From positions 62,001-126,000 of the forward strand of contig NZ_JAJEWK010000009.1 of the NCBI RefSeq assembly GCF_020687745.1: a stretch of DNA of 64,000 bases. The letters run 5' to 3'. Positions 46,368 to 56,451 of this stretch are shown here, piece by piece. Each line of letters begins with the position of its first letter. Positions within the stretch are counted from its first letter, which is position 1. The position numbers and the translations under genes are program-made. Source of the DNA: Chryseobacterium sp. MFBS3-17. GTDB taxonomy: Bacteria; Bacteroidota; Bacteroidia; Flavobacteriales; Weeksellaceae. The notes under the pieces are model-generated. The model was not told where the DNA came from. It ran no database searches and saw nothing but the letters and a program-made list of their open reading frames with translations.

Positions 46368-47369
46368 TTATTTGTTCTTGATTTCTTCTTTGATTTTTGC
46401 TTCCAGCTCTTCTGCCAGTTCGGGGTTATCCTTAAGCATATCGCGCACAGCATCCCGGCCTTGTCCCAGTTTGGTTTCTTCATAGCTGAACCATGAGCCG
46501 CTTTTCTTTACGATTCCGGTTTCTACGGCAAGATCCAGAATTTCGCCAACTTTGGAAACGCCTTCGCCGTACATAATGTCAAACTCTGCCATTTTAAACG
46601 GTGGTGCCACTTTGTTTTTTACGATTTTCACCTTCACGCGGCTTCCTACAGCCTCATCACCGGTCTTAATGGGTGCACTGGCCTTGCGGATGTCAATTCT
46701 CACCGATGCATAAAACTTCAGGGCATTACCACCGGTGGTTGTTTCCGGATTTCCGAACATCACCCCGATTTTCTCACGCAGCTGGTTGATGAAAATGACC
46801 GTACACTTGGTTCTGGAAATGGTGGCGGTAAGCTTTCTGAGGGCCTGAGACATCAGTCTGGCATGAAGTCCCATTTTGGAATCACCCATCTCGCCTTCAA
46901 TTTCTGCTTTGGGGGTCAATGCCGCAACAGAGTCAATTACCACAATATCAATGGCTCCGGAGCGGATCAGATTGTCGGCAATTTCCAGTGCCTGCTCACC
47001 ATTGTCCGGTTGGGAAATGATTAAATTGTCCAGATCAATCCCCAGTTTGGAAGCATAATGTCTGTCAAACGCATGCTCTGCATCTATAAATGCTGCAATC
47101 CCGCCTTGTTTCTGAGCTTCTGCAATGGCGTGCAGCGTCAGGGTGGTTTTACCGGAAGATTCGGGACCGTAGATTTCAATCACCCGGCCTTTGGGATAAC
47201 CGCCCACGCCCAGCGCAATGTCCAGACCCAGCGATCCGGAAGGAATTACTTCTATGGAATCATCTACCGAAGCGTCTCCCAGGGTCATCACCGTTCCTTT
47301 TCCGTAGGTTTTATCTAATTTATCCAGCACTAGTGCGAGTGCCTTCTTTTTATCATCTGCTGTACTCAT
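46368..47369 (-). CDS. recA: Recombinase RecA
   Basis: RecA forms filaments on single-stranded DNA, drives strand exchange and triggers the SOS response. The 333-residue protein has the full set of motifs: Walker [11 protein letters not shown], Walker [14 protein letters not shown], the L2 loop [21 protein letters not shown] region and the acidic C-terminus. Its product acts with RadA, encoded near the left end of the window. The upstream 130 bases hold its promoter; I see no LexA-type box. Confidence 0.98.
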   Translation of the reverse strand: MSTADDKKKALALVLDKLDKTYGKGTVMTLGDASVDDSIEVIPSGSLGLDIALGVGGYPKGRVIEIYGPESSGKTTLTLHAIAEAQKQGGIAAFIDAEHAFDRHYASKLGIDLDNLIISQPDNGEQALEIADNLIRSGAIDIVVIDSVAALTPKAEIEGEMGDSKMGLHARLMSQALRKLTATISRTKCTVIFINQLREKIGVMFGNPETTTGGNALKFYASVRIDIRKASAPIKTGDEAVGSRVKVKIVKNKVAPPFKMAEFDIMYGEGVSKVGEILDLAVETGIVKKSGSWFSYEETKLGQGRDAVRDMLKDNPELAEELEAKIKEEIKNK

Positions 47370-47500
47370 CTCTTATAATTAATTTTTTCAAAAATAAGGA
47401 ATTAAAATGTTATCCCGATGGCTATTTGCTAAATTTTGTAGCAATTTAACAGCTGAAGCAGGGTGCATTTCAATGCATTTAATCTACAAATTACCGGATC

Positions 47501-48277
47501 TTATAAATAATTTTTTTCCACCAGCCAGGCGGTTATTCTTTTCAGGGTCTGGAAGTTGGGATCTACGGTGGAAGCAGAAAATTTAATTTGTTCTTTCTGC
47601 GGAATGGCAATATTGATTTTCCGGTTGTCCTTGTGTGAAAAGAACTCGAAATTCTGTGCATTTTCGCCTCCGGCAAAGCTCACGGTGCCCACTGCTACTC
47701 CTGTTGGCAGAAAATACTGGTAGGTGTCAATTCCGTTTCGCTGTCCCATATTCTGAAAGAATCCTATTTCCTCCCCACCTTGTTCTATTTTACGGGTATC
47801 TTTTATTTCTATCGGCCAGTTGCGGTTTCGCGAAACCAGGGTGTAACTGACTGCTAGTTTAGGGGTAACGCCTTTGCTGGCGATGAGTTCATTGACTTTA
47901 TCGGCCACTAAACTATTATTTTCGATGATATTGCTTTTCCCGATGAGATTAGCGAAGGCTTTTTCTGCCCCGAGGGTGGAAAGTTTAAAAGTTCCTACCT
48001 TATTGGTCGGTACAAAAGTGAAACGGTAATACATGCTGGTATTGTCTGAAGCATCTGAAGCCGATTCGGTATCCAAAACGGCAATGATAAGCTTTTGGCC
48101 ATCCAGTGAAAGAAGATTAAAGTTCTTGGTAAGCCCGAAATTTTGCTTTTCTACGGTGACTTTGGCCACGGGCTTCTGATTCACAGAAATCAGGTTGTTT
48201 TTATAATCCACTTTTTGAGCATGGATGCTGAGGCTTATAGTACATGCTGCGATCGCAGCAATGAGTTTTCTGAACAT
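47501..48277 (-). CDS. Exported protein of unknown function
   Basis: The 258-residue product has a clear signal peptide (LIAAIAACTISLSIHAQ, residues 4-20). The mature part has no Cys and no repeats. It looks beta-rich in its first two thirds, with a C-terminal WLVEKNYL. No sorting domain or lipobox is present, so it is probably periplasmic. I do not recognise a family. It stands alone. Confidence 0.75.
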   Translation of the reverse strand: MFRKLIAAIAACTISLSIHAQKVDYKNNLISVNQKPVAKVTVEKQNFGLTKNFNLLSLDGQKLIIAVLDTESASDASDNTSMYYRFTFVPTNKVGTFKLSTLGAEKAFANLIGKSNIIENNSLVADKVNELIASKGVTPKLAVSYTLVSRNRNWPIEIKDTRKIEQGGEEIGFFQNMGQRNGIDTYQYFLPTGVAVGTVSFAGGENAQNFEFFSHKDNRKINIAIPQKEQIKFSASTVDPNFQTLKRITAWLVEKNYL

Positions 48278-48486
48278 AAAATATTTTTAGCAAATGTACT
48301 GATTTTCTGTATCTGATAGTGATGACTTTGTAATTGCAGTAAATTAAACCTGTAAGCGTTCTATCCCTGAGTAAAAGTTTCGGATTTTGGTTAGGGTAGT
48401 TGCTGCGGGCCAGTTTGCCGGACGATTTCCTGTATCGGTGATGGTATTTGTAAAGAGGGTACAGAACCAGTGGGAGTGCGGTGTTT

Positions 48487-49239
48487 TCAGAGTCGTTTTT
48501 TCAGGCGTCTTTTCTTTTTGAGATTTCGTTTTCTTTGCTGAATTTTCATTCTCAGTTTCAGGTCGTCATAGATAACACCGCCGATGAGCACTGCGGCAGC
48601 AATAGCCAGGATGTAAAGTTTCAGATCAGCATAGAGAATTCCACCCAGCAGTCCCCCGAAAAAAAAGAAGGTGATGATGGAAAGTCTGAGTTTGATGGAG
48701 GAAATCAGCTTGTTTCTTTGTTCGTGTTTTTTGTAAAAGAACAGTTGAGAAAGCTCAATGCCCAGGTCTGTGAAAAGTCCGGTCAAGTGGGTGGTGCGCA
48801 CGGTGGCATTGGATATTTTGGTCACCAGCGAGTTTTGTAATCCCATGGCAAAGAGAAGCGCACATGCCAGCAGATGAGGACTCCGGTCTATGAGGAGCTG
48901 TCCGGATATGGCCAGCAAGAGGAGGATGATACTTTCGGCGATAGTGGGAATAATATAAATCAACCGGTCACTTTTTTTGGCAATGATCTCTACAGTAAAA
49001 CTGGAGACAAATGAGCCCAGAAAAAAGAAAAATATGTAGAGGAAATAGATGAGGCCCTGCCAGAAGCGGAGCTGGAAAATCTCGTCTACAAAAAAAGCGA
49101 AATGTCCGGTCACATTGGTCGTGAGCCGCTGTACGGCGAGAAAGCCGGCCACATTGACCATACCGGCCACAAAGGAAAGTAATGAAGCAATATTCAGATT
49201 ATGCTGTAAGGTGCGGGTTTTACCTTTGTGTGTGAACAT
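48487..49239 (-). CDS. YoaK/DUF1275-family membrane protein
   Basis: The 250-residue protein has about six transmembrane helices. The family signatures LSFVAGMVNVAGF, TTNVTGHFAFF and QNSLVTKISNATVRTTHLTG follow in the usual order. The last 25 residues are extremely basic (QQRKRNLKKKRRLKKRL), probably facing the cytosol. The function of DUF1275 is unknown; a small-molecule transport role is assumed. Confidence 0.88.
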   Translation of the reverse strand: MFTHKGKTRTLQHNLNIASLLSFVAGMVNVAGFLAVQRLTTNVTGHFAFFVDEIFQLRFWQGLIYFLYIFFFFLGSFVSSFTVEIIAKKSDRLIYIIPTIAESIILLLLAISGQLLIDRSPHLLACALLFAMGLQNSLVTKISNATVRTTHLTGLFTDLGIELSQLFFYKKHEQRNKLISSIKLRLSIITFFFFGGLLGGILYADLKLYILAIAAAVLIGGVIYDDLKLRMKIQQRKRNLKKKRRLKKRL

Positions 49240-49646
49240 AAATTACTTTGTAATACGGGCGGTTATTGAGGTGTGGCAGGTTCTACGGTCATTGATCTGA
49301 TGTTTTTGTCTCTGCAAAGGTAATGTGCAGAGAACTGCATTACAAATATCCATCAAATGAATCAGAATTAAAAGTCCGGGATGCATTTTATGATGTTTTC
49401 TGTTTTGGTTTTTTCAGTTCCGGGAATTATGGGCAGTTTTCCGGTATTTACACCACCGCTGAGATGGATTCTGCAATAGGGATAGTAGCGGAAATCCTTT
49501 TTTTGGCTGTTGGGTTTTGGGCTGCTGGCGAAGAAGATTGCAGCGGATAGCCCGACCCGGGCGGCGGGTGCAGCGCAGGCGAGGGGATTGCCATAAAAAA
49601 AGCCTCCCGATGAATTCCCGGGAGGCTTGCTCTATGTTGTGACCGT
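49240..49646. other. Gap between the YoaK gene and gapA
   Basis: About 400 bases. A 75-codon rightward frame at 49323 looks like chance. A GC-rich segment at 49540-49585 stands out from the AT-rich surroundings and may be a dispersed repeat. The gapA terminator occupies 49594-49630. Confidence 0.5.
49594..49630 (-). terminator. Rho-independent terminator of gapA
   Basis: Read leftward, aagcctccc / gggaggctt with a run of seven T lies 17 bases past the gapA stop. Confidence 0.9.
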
Positions 49647-50663
<1,017 letters not shown>

Positions 50664-50697
50664 TTATGATAATTAATATAGTTCATTTTTATACCTG

Positions 50698-51684
50698 CTA
50701 AAGCGCCAGAATTTCTGAGATCTGCAGCAAGTCTTTGTTAATGGTGTTGTGTTTTTTAATGGCTTCTTCTATGGTCGTGTACACCAGTTGGTTAGATCTG
50801 ATGCCCGCCATCACGTTGGTGCGCCCTTCCATAAGTCCCGTTACGGCTCCGTAGCCCAGTCTGCTGGCCAGTACGCGGTCTCCGCAGGTGGGGGATCCGC
50901 CTCTCTGGATGTGACCCAGGATGGTGATGCGGATATCATAGGCAGGGAATTCTTCTTTGGTTTTTTTGGCAAGTTCGTACACATTGCCCAGTTCTTCTCC
51001 TTCTGCCACTACTACCACGCTGGAATTTTTGCCTCTTTTGGCAGATTTTCGGAACGTGTCAAAAAGATCATTGATGCTGTCTTTCTGCTCCGGAATCAGA
51101 ATATCTACCGCGCCGGTGGCAATTCCGGAGTTAAGGGCAATGAAACCTGCGTCGCGACCCATTACTTCCACAAAAAACACGCGGTTGTGAGACGTGGCCG
51201 TATCCCGTATTTTGTCTATGGCTTCCATAGCCGTATTGAGTGCGGTATCGTATCCGATGGTGGTATCTGTACCGAAGATATCATTGTCTATGGTGCCGGG
51301 AATGCATATGGTCTGGATGCCATATTCTTCGTTGAACACTTTGGCTCCTTTAAATGTACCATCGCCGCCGATGCATACCAGTGCATTGATTTCATGTTTC
51401 TGACATTGTTCGTAGGCCATTTTTCTGCCTTCGGGGGTTCGGAAATCTTCAGAACGGGCAGATTTCAGGATGGTGCCACCCAGATTGATGATGTTGCTCA
51501 CCGAGCGGGGTCCCATTTTGGTGAAATGGCCGTGGATGAGTCCGTTATATCCTTCGCGGATGCCATAGCATTCGATTCCGTAATAGTTGGCAGTTCTTAC
51601 GACCGCGCGTATGGCGGCATTCATGCCGGGCGCATCTCCACCGGATGTGAAAACGCCAATTTTCTTAATGGTATGTTCTGCCAT
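50698..51684 (-). CDS. pfkA: ATP-dependent 6-phosphofructokinase
   Basis: PfkA phosphorylates fructose-6-phosphate, the committed step of glycolysis. The 328-residue protein has GVFTSGGDAPGMNAAIRAVV, the GGDGTFKGA motif and the catalytic PGTIDNDIFGTDTTIGYDTA. Gly in GGDG and in PGTIDND marks the ATP-using, not the pyrophosphate-using, form. It is the first gene of a pair with gapA. Confidence 0.96.
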   Translation of the reverse strand: MAEHTIKKIGVFTSGGDAPGMNAAIRAVVRTANYYGIECYGIREGYNGLIHGHFTKMGPRSVSNIINLGGTILKSARSEDFRTPEGRKMAYEQCQKHEINALVCIGGDGTFKGAKVFNEEYGIQTICIPGTIDNDIFGTDTTIGYDTALNTAMEAIDKIRDTATSHNRVFFVEVMGRDAGFIALNSGIATGAVDILIPEQKDSINDLFDTFRKSAKRGKNSSVVVVAEGEELGNVYELAKKTKEEFPAYDIRITILGHIQRGGSPTCGDRVLASRLGYGAVTGLMEGRTNVMAGIRSNQLVYTTIEEAIKKHNTINKDLLQISEILAL

Positions 51685-52017
51685 AGATCATCTGAATTGT
51701 GCTCCGCAAATTTACGAATTTAAAGTGAGAAAAGGGTGGATGCCCTCCACGAATCAGAAAACGGTTTGGGAATGCACTGTACGCCGTATAAATCTCCGGA
51801 TTTTAGGGTAAGTGGTGCAGGATTTCGGGTGAACAATGTTTCTGAAATAAGCGAGTGAGATTGGCGGTTTAAATTTCATGAATTTTGAGATTTCGCCGTT
51901 AACGGCAGTCTGGTGCTTGAATTTCTGGCGGTTGAGGAGATCCTGAAATTTTCGCGGGGAAAGCATGCAAAAAAGCCGTTTCCACGGAAACGGCTTTGGT
52001 ATAGGGTACAAAGGAAA
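51685..52017. other. Gap between pfkA and sucC
   Basis: About 330 bases without a supported gene. It contains the sucC terminator at 51969-51997 and must hold the pfkA promoter. An 85-codon leftward frame at 51754-52011 overlaps the terminator and is not believed. Confidence 0.6.
51969..51997 (-). terminator. Rho-independent terminator of sucC
   Basis: Read leftward, aaagccgtttcc / ggaaacggctttt with six T lies 21 bases past the sucC stop. Confidence 0.9.
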
Positions 52018-53211
52018 TTATTGTCCTAAAACTTCTTTTACTTTGTTGGCTGCTTCTTCCAGTGTGATGGCAGAATGTACATTGAGACCGGAATCATCAA
52101 TGATTTGTTTGGCTTCTACCGCATTGGTTCCCTGTAGTCTTACAATAATAGGTACCGGGATGTTCCCCATGGCTTTATAAGCATCAACCACACCTTGCGC
52201 GACACGGTCACAACGAACGATTCCTCCGAAGATATTGATCAGAATGGCTTTTACGTTCGGATCTTTTAGGATGATTCCGAAGGCTTTCTGTACTCTTTCT
52301 GCATCTGCAGTTCCACCTACATCCAGGAAGTTTGCAGGGTTACCGCCGGAAAGTTTGATGATGTCCATGGTAGCCATTGCCAGTCCGGCACCGTTTACCA
52401 TACAGGCTACATCTCCGTCCAGTTTTACAAAATTCAGACCTGCTTCACCGGCTTCCACGTCTGTAGGATCTTCTTCTCTGGTATCGCGCAGTGCGGCCAG
52501 ATCTTTGTGACGGAACAGTGCGTTGTCATCCAGAGAAACTTTAGCATCTACGGCTACGATTCTGTTGTCTGATGTTTTCAGTACCGGGTTGATTTCAAAC
52601 AGGGAAGCATCAATTCCTACATAAGCATTGTACAGGGAAGTGATGAATTTGGTAAAATCCTTGAACGCATCTCCGCTCAGTCCCAGGTTGAAGGCAATTT
52701 TTCTGGCCTGGAAACCCTGAAGGCCTACTGCAGGATCAATGACTTCATTATGAATAAGGTGCGGTGTTACTTCGGCTACGTGCTCAATGTCCATACCTCC
52801 TTCTGTAGAATAGACAATCATGTTTTTGCCCTGAGCTCTGTCCAGCAGGATAGATACATAAAATTCTTTGGTTTCGGTTTCACCGGGATAGTACACATCT
52901 TCTGCTACCAGCACCATGTTTACTTTTTTACCCTCGGCAGAGGTCTGCGGAGTCACCAGTTGCATCCCGATGATGTTTTCTGCATTTTCCTTCAGTTTGT
53001 CCAAGTTTGGAGAGAACTTTACGCCACCGCCTTTTCCACGACCACCTGCGTGCACCTGAGCTTTTACCACCCAACCTTCTGCGCCGGTCATTTCTTTTAA
53101 TTTGTTGGCTGCTTCTACAGCTTCTTCTACATTATTAGCAGTAAAACCGCGCTGAATAGTAACGCCGTACTTTGATAAAATCTCTTTGGACTGATACTCG
53201 TGAAGATTCAT
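52018..53211 (-). CDS. sucC: Succinyl-CoA synthetase, beta subunit
   Basis: SucC forms the nucleotide-binding half of succinyl-CoA synthetase in the TCA cycle. The 397-residue protein has the ATP-grasp domain (MNLHEYQSKEILSKYGV, WVVKAQVHAGGRGKGGGV), the acidic metal site LFEINPVL and the C-terminal CoA-ligase domain (ILINIFGGIVRCDRVAQGVV). The alpha subunit gene, sucD, is not in the window, so the two are unlinked here. That split is common in this phylum. Confidence 0.96.
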   Translation of the reverse strand: MNLHEYQSKEILSKYGVTIQRGFTANNVEEAVEAANKLKEMTGAEGWVVKAQVHAGGRGKGGGVKFSPNLDKLKENAENIIGMQLVTPQTSAEGKKVNMVLVAEDVYYPGETETKEFYVSILLDRAQGKNMIVYSTEGGMDIEHVAEVTPHLIHNEVIDPAVGLQGFQARKIAFNLGLSGDAFKDFTKFITSLYNAYVGIDASLFEINPVLKTSDNRIVAVDAKVSLDDNALFRHKDLAALRDTREEDPTDVEAGEAGLNFVKLDGDVACMVNGAGLAMATMDIIKLSGGNPANFLDVGGTADAERVQKAFGIILKDPNVKAILINIFGGIVRCDRVAQGVVDAYKAMGNIPVPIIVRLQGTNAVEAKQIIDDSGLNVHSAITLEEAANKVKEVLGQ

Positions 53212-53330
53212 AATATTTGAATTAGATTTAATTTTTTAAAAAGATTTACAAATTTATAAAAAACTAAGGAGATGGAAGATTATTTCGGTATGATTTTCAT
53301 CTTTAGCCATTTTGGAAGATTGTGCCAGGG

Positions 53331-53588
53331 TCAGTAAGTTCTTCCTGCGTCTTTGCAGGTTTCCCTTAAATCATCCGGTATTTTTGAGAAATAACCATCT
53401 TCAAAATATTCATCGGTATGCGGGATATAAATGCTGTATTTCTTTCCTAAAGGAATCAGCGGGATGAAGAACAATTCAAAATAGTTTTTGTACACCGTGA
53501 TGATGGCGTTCACCAGTTGCCCGTTGCGCTGAATTTGCCGGTTTTCTTTGCCCAGCGGTTTTCTGTTGAGTCCGAAGATGAAAAACAT
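53331..53588 (-). CDS. Zinc-ribbon_15-like small protein lacking its cysteines
   Basis: The 85-residue protein begins MFFIFGLNRK and contains YKNYFELFFIPLIPLGKKYS. These match the start and middle of the small zinc-ribbon_15 proteins. The Cys pairs that should flank that segment are absent; only one Cys remains (ETCKDAG). So it keeps the fold's hydrophobic core but not the zinc site. It begins directly after the stop of the broken receiver gene (53589), as in an operon. Confidence 0.65.
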   Translation of the reverse strand: MFFIFGLNRKPLGKENRQIQRNGQLVNAIITVYKNYFELFFIPLIPLGKKYSIYIPHTDEYFEDGYFSKIPDDLRETCKDAGRTY

Positions 53589-53952
53589 TTAGCTATTTTT
53601 TGTTAAGAAGTCAATCTCATTTAATAATCTATTCAGATCAATCGGTTTTAAATCACCGAATAAACGCCTAAAGCAAGGGCTTCTTTCTCATTGTCATTGC
53701 TTGTAGTCAAATGGATTACAGGAATATTATGGTGAAAAGGTTTTTGTTTTATAAACTCCAGAGCAGGCACCACTCCCATGGTTTTAAATCTTCTCGCTAT
53801 CAAAATAAGATCAGGCTCGAATAAAGTGAGTATTTCCAGAATGCGATCGGTATCCGGTTCCAGATGAACACGGTAGCCTTGATCTTCCAGTATTGAATTC
53901 AGTGCGGAACCTGTCACTTTATTTCCCTCGAAAATCAGAACTTTTTTTTCAT
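53589..53952 (-). pseudogene. Receiver-domain gene broken by two single-base frameshifts
   Basis: Read leftward from the ATG at 53952, the frame stops after 5 codons. Adding one A to the run of eight A gives MKKKVLIFEGNKVTGSALNS, and the frame runs on to a stop near 53650. Adding one T to TTTAAAA there gives KPIDLNRLLNEIDFLTKNS and a stop at 53589, abutting the next start codon. The corrected gene has exactly 122 codons. It is a CheY-like receiver: the Lys of KPID is kept, but the phosphate-accepting Asp is replaced by Ala (PDLILIARR), so it was probably phosphorylation-independent. The frameshifts may be real or homopolymer sequencing errors. Confidence 0.75.
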
Positions 53953-53980
53953 TCCGTAATCTTTGAATTTACGTCATGTT

Positions 53981-54370
53981 TCAGGATAATTTCGCTTTCG
54001 CAAAATACCAGATCAGCATCGCCCAGCTGATGATCATCAGCAGACCGCCAAGCGGTGTGACGGGACCCAGAAAACTGAGTTTGATGTTCCAGTGTTCCTG
54101 AAATGACAGAAAATAAATGCTTACTGAGAACAGAAACGTGCCCACAATCATTAAAATAGAAATCCATTTTTCTGAGGGTGATTCAAATTTCAGAATATAG
54201 CCCACTATCAGCAGAAAAAGTGCGGAGTACATCTGATACTTTACTCCTGTTTCAAAACTTTCCAGCTTTTCAGGAGTCAGGATTTTCCGGAAAGCATGTG
54301 CTCCGAATGCTCCTAGAATTACCGAAAGAAGACCGTAAACGGCACCAAAAACTAATGTGAATGTTTTCAT
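53981..54370 (-). CDS. DUF423 (YgdD-like) membrane protein
   Basis: The 129-residue protein has four hydrophobic helices and the family motifs LGAFGAHAF (about residue 19) and VTPLGGLLMIISW near the C-terminus. DUF423 proteins are inner-membrane proteins of unknown function. It lies just upstream of the broken receiver gene, 28 bases apart. Confidence 0.9.
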   Translation of the reverse strand: MKTFTLVFGAVYGLLSVILGAFGAHAFRKILTPEKLESFETGVKYQMYSALFLLIVGYILKFESPSEKWISILMIVGTFLFSVSIYFLSFQEHWNIKLSFLGPVTPLGGLLMIISWAMLIWYFAKAKLS

Positions 54371-54437
54371 AATTGTTTAGCGTAATTTGCGTGCCGAAGG
54401 TACAAAATCTAATCCTGACTTTCGGTATAGTCACCTG

Positions 54438-55022
54438 CTATTGTACCTTGAATTTCACCGGAATGGTGAAATTGGTGGCTACTTTCTGGCCGTTAAATAA
54501 AATGGGGTCTATGGTAGAGTTCAGGCTGTAAAGGGTGATGATGCTTACCAGGTTGAAGGCTTCGTCTGCACCTTGGGCCTGCACTTTTTTTATTTTGCCG
54601 TCGGTATCAAGCGTGAAGGTCAGCATTGCCGAATGATTGCCGGTTTCTGCCAGGGCATCTGCCGGAAAAATCTGGGCAAATTTCTGCTGAAGTGCCCGCA
54701 GTTGTACCATAGAAGTCTCTGGTATTGCAGACGTTTGTTCATCTTCTGCGCTGCGGTCCGGTTTTCCATTTTTCTCGGAACCGATGAATACTTCATTGGC
54801 AATAATGCGCTGGTGTATTTCCTTTAAAGACGCTGTTCTTTGTTCTTTTGCCTTAATTTTAGAAGCTTCCACATCCTCTTCTGGCATGTTGATGGATTGC
54901 AGTGCACTGTCGTACTTCTTGTAAATGTGACGCACCGAATTCAGCCAGCCGGTATTGGTCTTTTGGGCGTTCAGTGGAATCATCAATAAAAAAGTGGTCA
55001 GCAGAAGAAGAATTTTTTTCAT
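54438..55022 (-). CDS. Exported protein with TonB C-terminal-like domain
   Basis: The 194-residue product has a signal peptide (LLLLTTFLLMIPLNAQ) and a helical middle part. Its C-terminal part (SAMLTFTLDTDGKIKKVQA ... FTIPVKFKVQ) resembles the periplasmic TonB_C fold found in many Bacteroidota. There is no membrane anchor, so it is not a standard TonB. It is 18 bases downstream of the HMG-CoA reductase gene. The function is unknown. Confidence 0.7.
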   Translation of the reverse strand: MKKILLLLTTFLLMIPLNAQKTNTGWLNSVRHIYKKYDSALQSINMPEEDVEASKIKAKEQRTASLKEIHQRIIANEVFIGSEKNGKPDRSAEDEQTSAIPETSMVQLRALQQKFAQIFPADALAETGNHSAMLTFTLDTDGKIKKVQAQGADEAFNLVSIITLYSLNSTIDPILFNGQKVATNFTIPVKFKVQ

Positions 55023-55040
55023 ATCTGTTGATTTGTAGGG

Positions 55041-56372
55041 TTATTTGGCTGCGCGCAGTTTTTCCAGTTCGGTAATCACCTCGTGGTGGCTTACCGTTTT
55101 GTCTTTGAAATAGTGTACAAAATGTTGCTTTTCTTCCTCAGTTGCTTTAAACTGATTCAGGATATTGAACAAATGCATTTTCATATGACCTTTCTGGATT
55201 CCTGTGGTGACCAGAGAACGAAGGGCTGCAAAGTTCTGGGCCAGTCCGGAAACGGCCAGAATACTCATCAGTTCCTGTGAAGAGGGCTTGCCCAGCAGTG
55301 CCAGAGAAAATTTTACCAGCGGGTGCAGGTTCGTCAGTCCGCCTACCACCCCTACAGAAATGGGCAGGTCTATCCAGAATCTGAAAATTCCGTTGTCTAT
55401 GGTACAATGCGTGAGGCTGGTGTATTTTCCGTCTTTGGCTGCATACGCATGTGCACACGCTTCAGTAGCCCGGAAATCGTTTCCGGTGGCAATGACTACC
55501 GCATCCACACCATTCATAATGCCTTTGTTGTGCGTGGTCGCACGGAAGGGTTCTATCTCTGCAATGGTAACGGCACGCTTGAATTTGGACGCAAATTCTT
55601 CATTGGAAATTCCGCTGTCGTCTTTTAAATCTTCAATAGGACAGGAAACTTCGGCACGTACAATGCAGTCCGGGGTGAAATTGGACAAAATGTTCATCAC
55701 GATTTGCAGAGAGTTTTTCTCTTCGGGGGTGAAATCATTATCCAGATCAATTTCTTCTTTCAATGTTTTCCCAAACTGCTCCAGACAAGAATTGATGAAA
55801 TTGGCTCCCATGGAATCCACCGTGTCAAAACTGGCCTTCAGCTGGAAATAATTTTCCAGATCAGCGGTTTTATCAATCAGTCGGATGTTCAGAATTCCGC
55901 CGCCACGGTTGCGCATATTTTTTGTAATGTCTTCGGTGGCTTCAAACAGTCTTTTTTTGAGTTTAAAGTTGAAGAAATGCTGCAGTTTATGCGGTTCCAC
56001 ATCCAGAATGAAATGGGTGTGTCCCAGTTTTTTGGTATTGATGATGGTGGTTCTGAAACCGCCTTTGTCCAGCCAGAATTTGGCAGATTTGGATGCAGCG
56101 GCTACTACCGAACTTTCTTCTACCGCCATAGGCAGAGCCAGCAGTTTTCCGTCTATCAGGAAATTGGGCGCAATGCCGTAGGGCATGTAGAAATTGGAAA
56201 TGGTGTTTTCAGAGAATTCCTCGTGGAGTTGCTGCAGCTCCGGATTCTGGTTCCAGTATTGCCTCAGAACTTCTTCATACTGATGGTCATTATTCAGATA
56301 TTCGCTGATGATCCATTCTATTTTTCCCTGTTTTGTAAGTTTAGAAAAACCTTCTACCGGCTGATGATTCAT
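55041..56372 (-). CDS. Hydroxymethylglutaryl-CoA reductase, class II
   Basis: The enzyme reduces HMG-CoA to mevalonate (or the reverse) and points to a mevalonate route to isoprenoids. The 443-residue protein has the substrate-site ALPMAVEESSVVAAAS, the DSMGANFINSCLE motif and the catalytic-loop segment IATGNDFRATEACAHAYAA. It also has GGLTNLHPLVKFSLALLG and the His near the C-terminus (QKGHMKMH). It belongs to class II, the soluble bacterial form. The start at 56372 (MNHQPVEGFSKLT) replaces the longer frame. The next gene downstream is a TonB_C-like protein. Confidence 0.93.
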   Translation of the reverse strand: MNHQPVEGFSKLTKQGKIEWIISEYLNNDHQYEEVLRQYWNQNPELQQLHEEFSENTISNFYMPYGIAPNFLIDGKLLALPMAVEESSVVAAASKSAKFWLDKGGFRTTIINTKKLGHTHFILDVEPHKLQHFFNFKLKKRLFEATEDITKNMRNRGGGILNIRLIDKTADLENYFQLKASFDTVDSMGANFINSCLEQFGKTLKEEIDLDNDFTPEEKNSLQIVMNILSNFTPDCIVRAEVSCPIEDLKDDSGISNEEFASKFKRAVTIAEIEPFRATTHNKGIMNGVDAVVIATGNDFRATEACAHAYAAKDGKYTSLTHCTIDNGIFRFWIDLPISVGVVGGLTNLHPLVKFSLALLGKPSSQELMSILAVSGLAQNFAALRSLVTTGIQKGHMKMHLFNILNQFKATEEEKQHFVHYFKDKTVSHHEVITELEKLRAAK

Positions 56373-56451
56373 TGAATTGATTTTGAATTTCAAATATAAA
56401 TAATTTCAGCGTATAAACGGGAAATTGCGGGGTTAAAAGAGTTTTCCTGTA

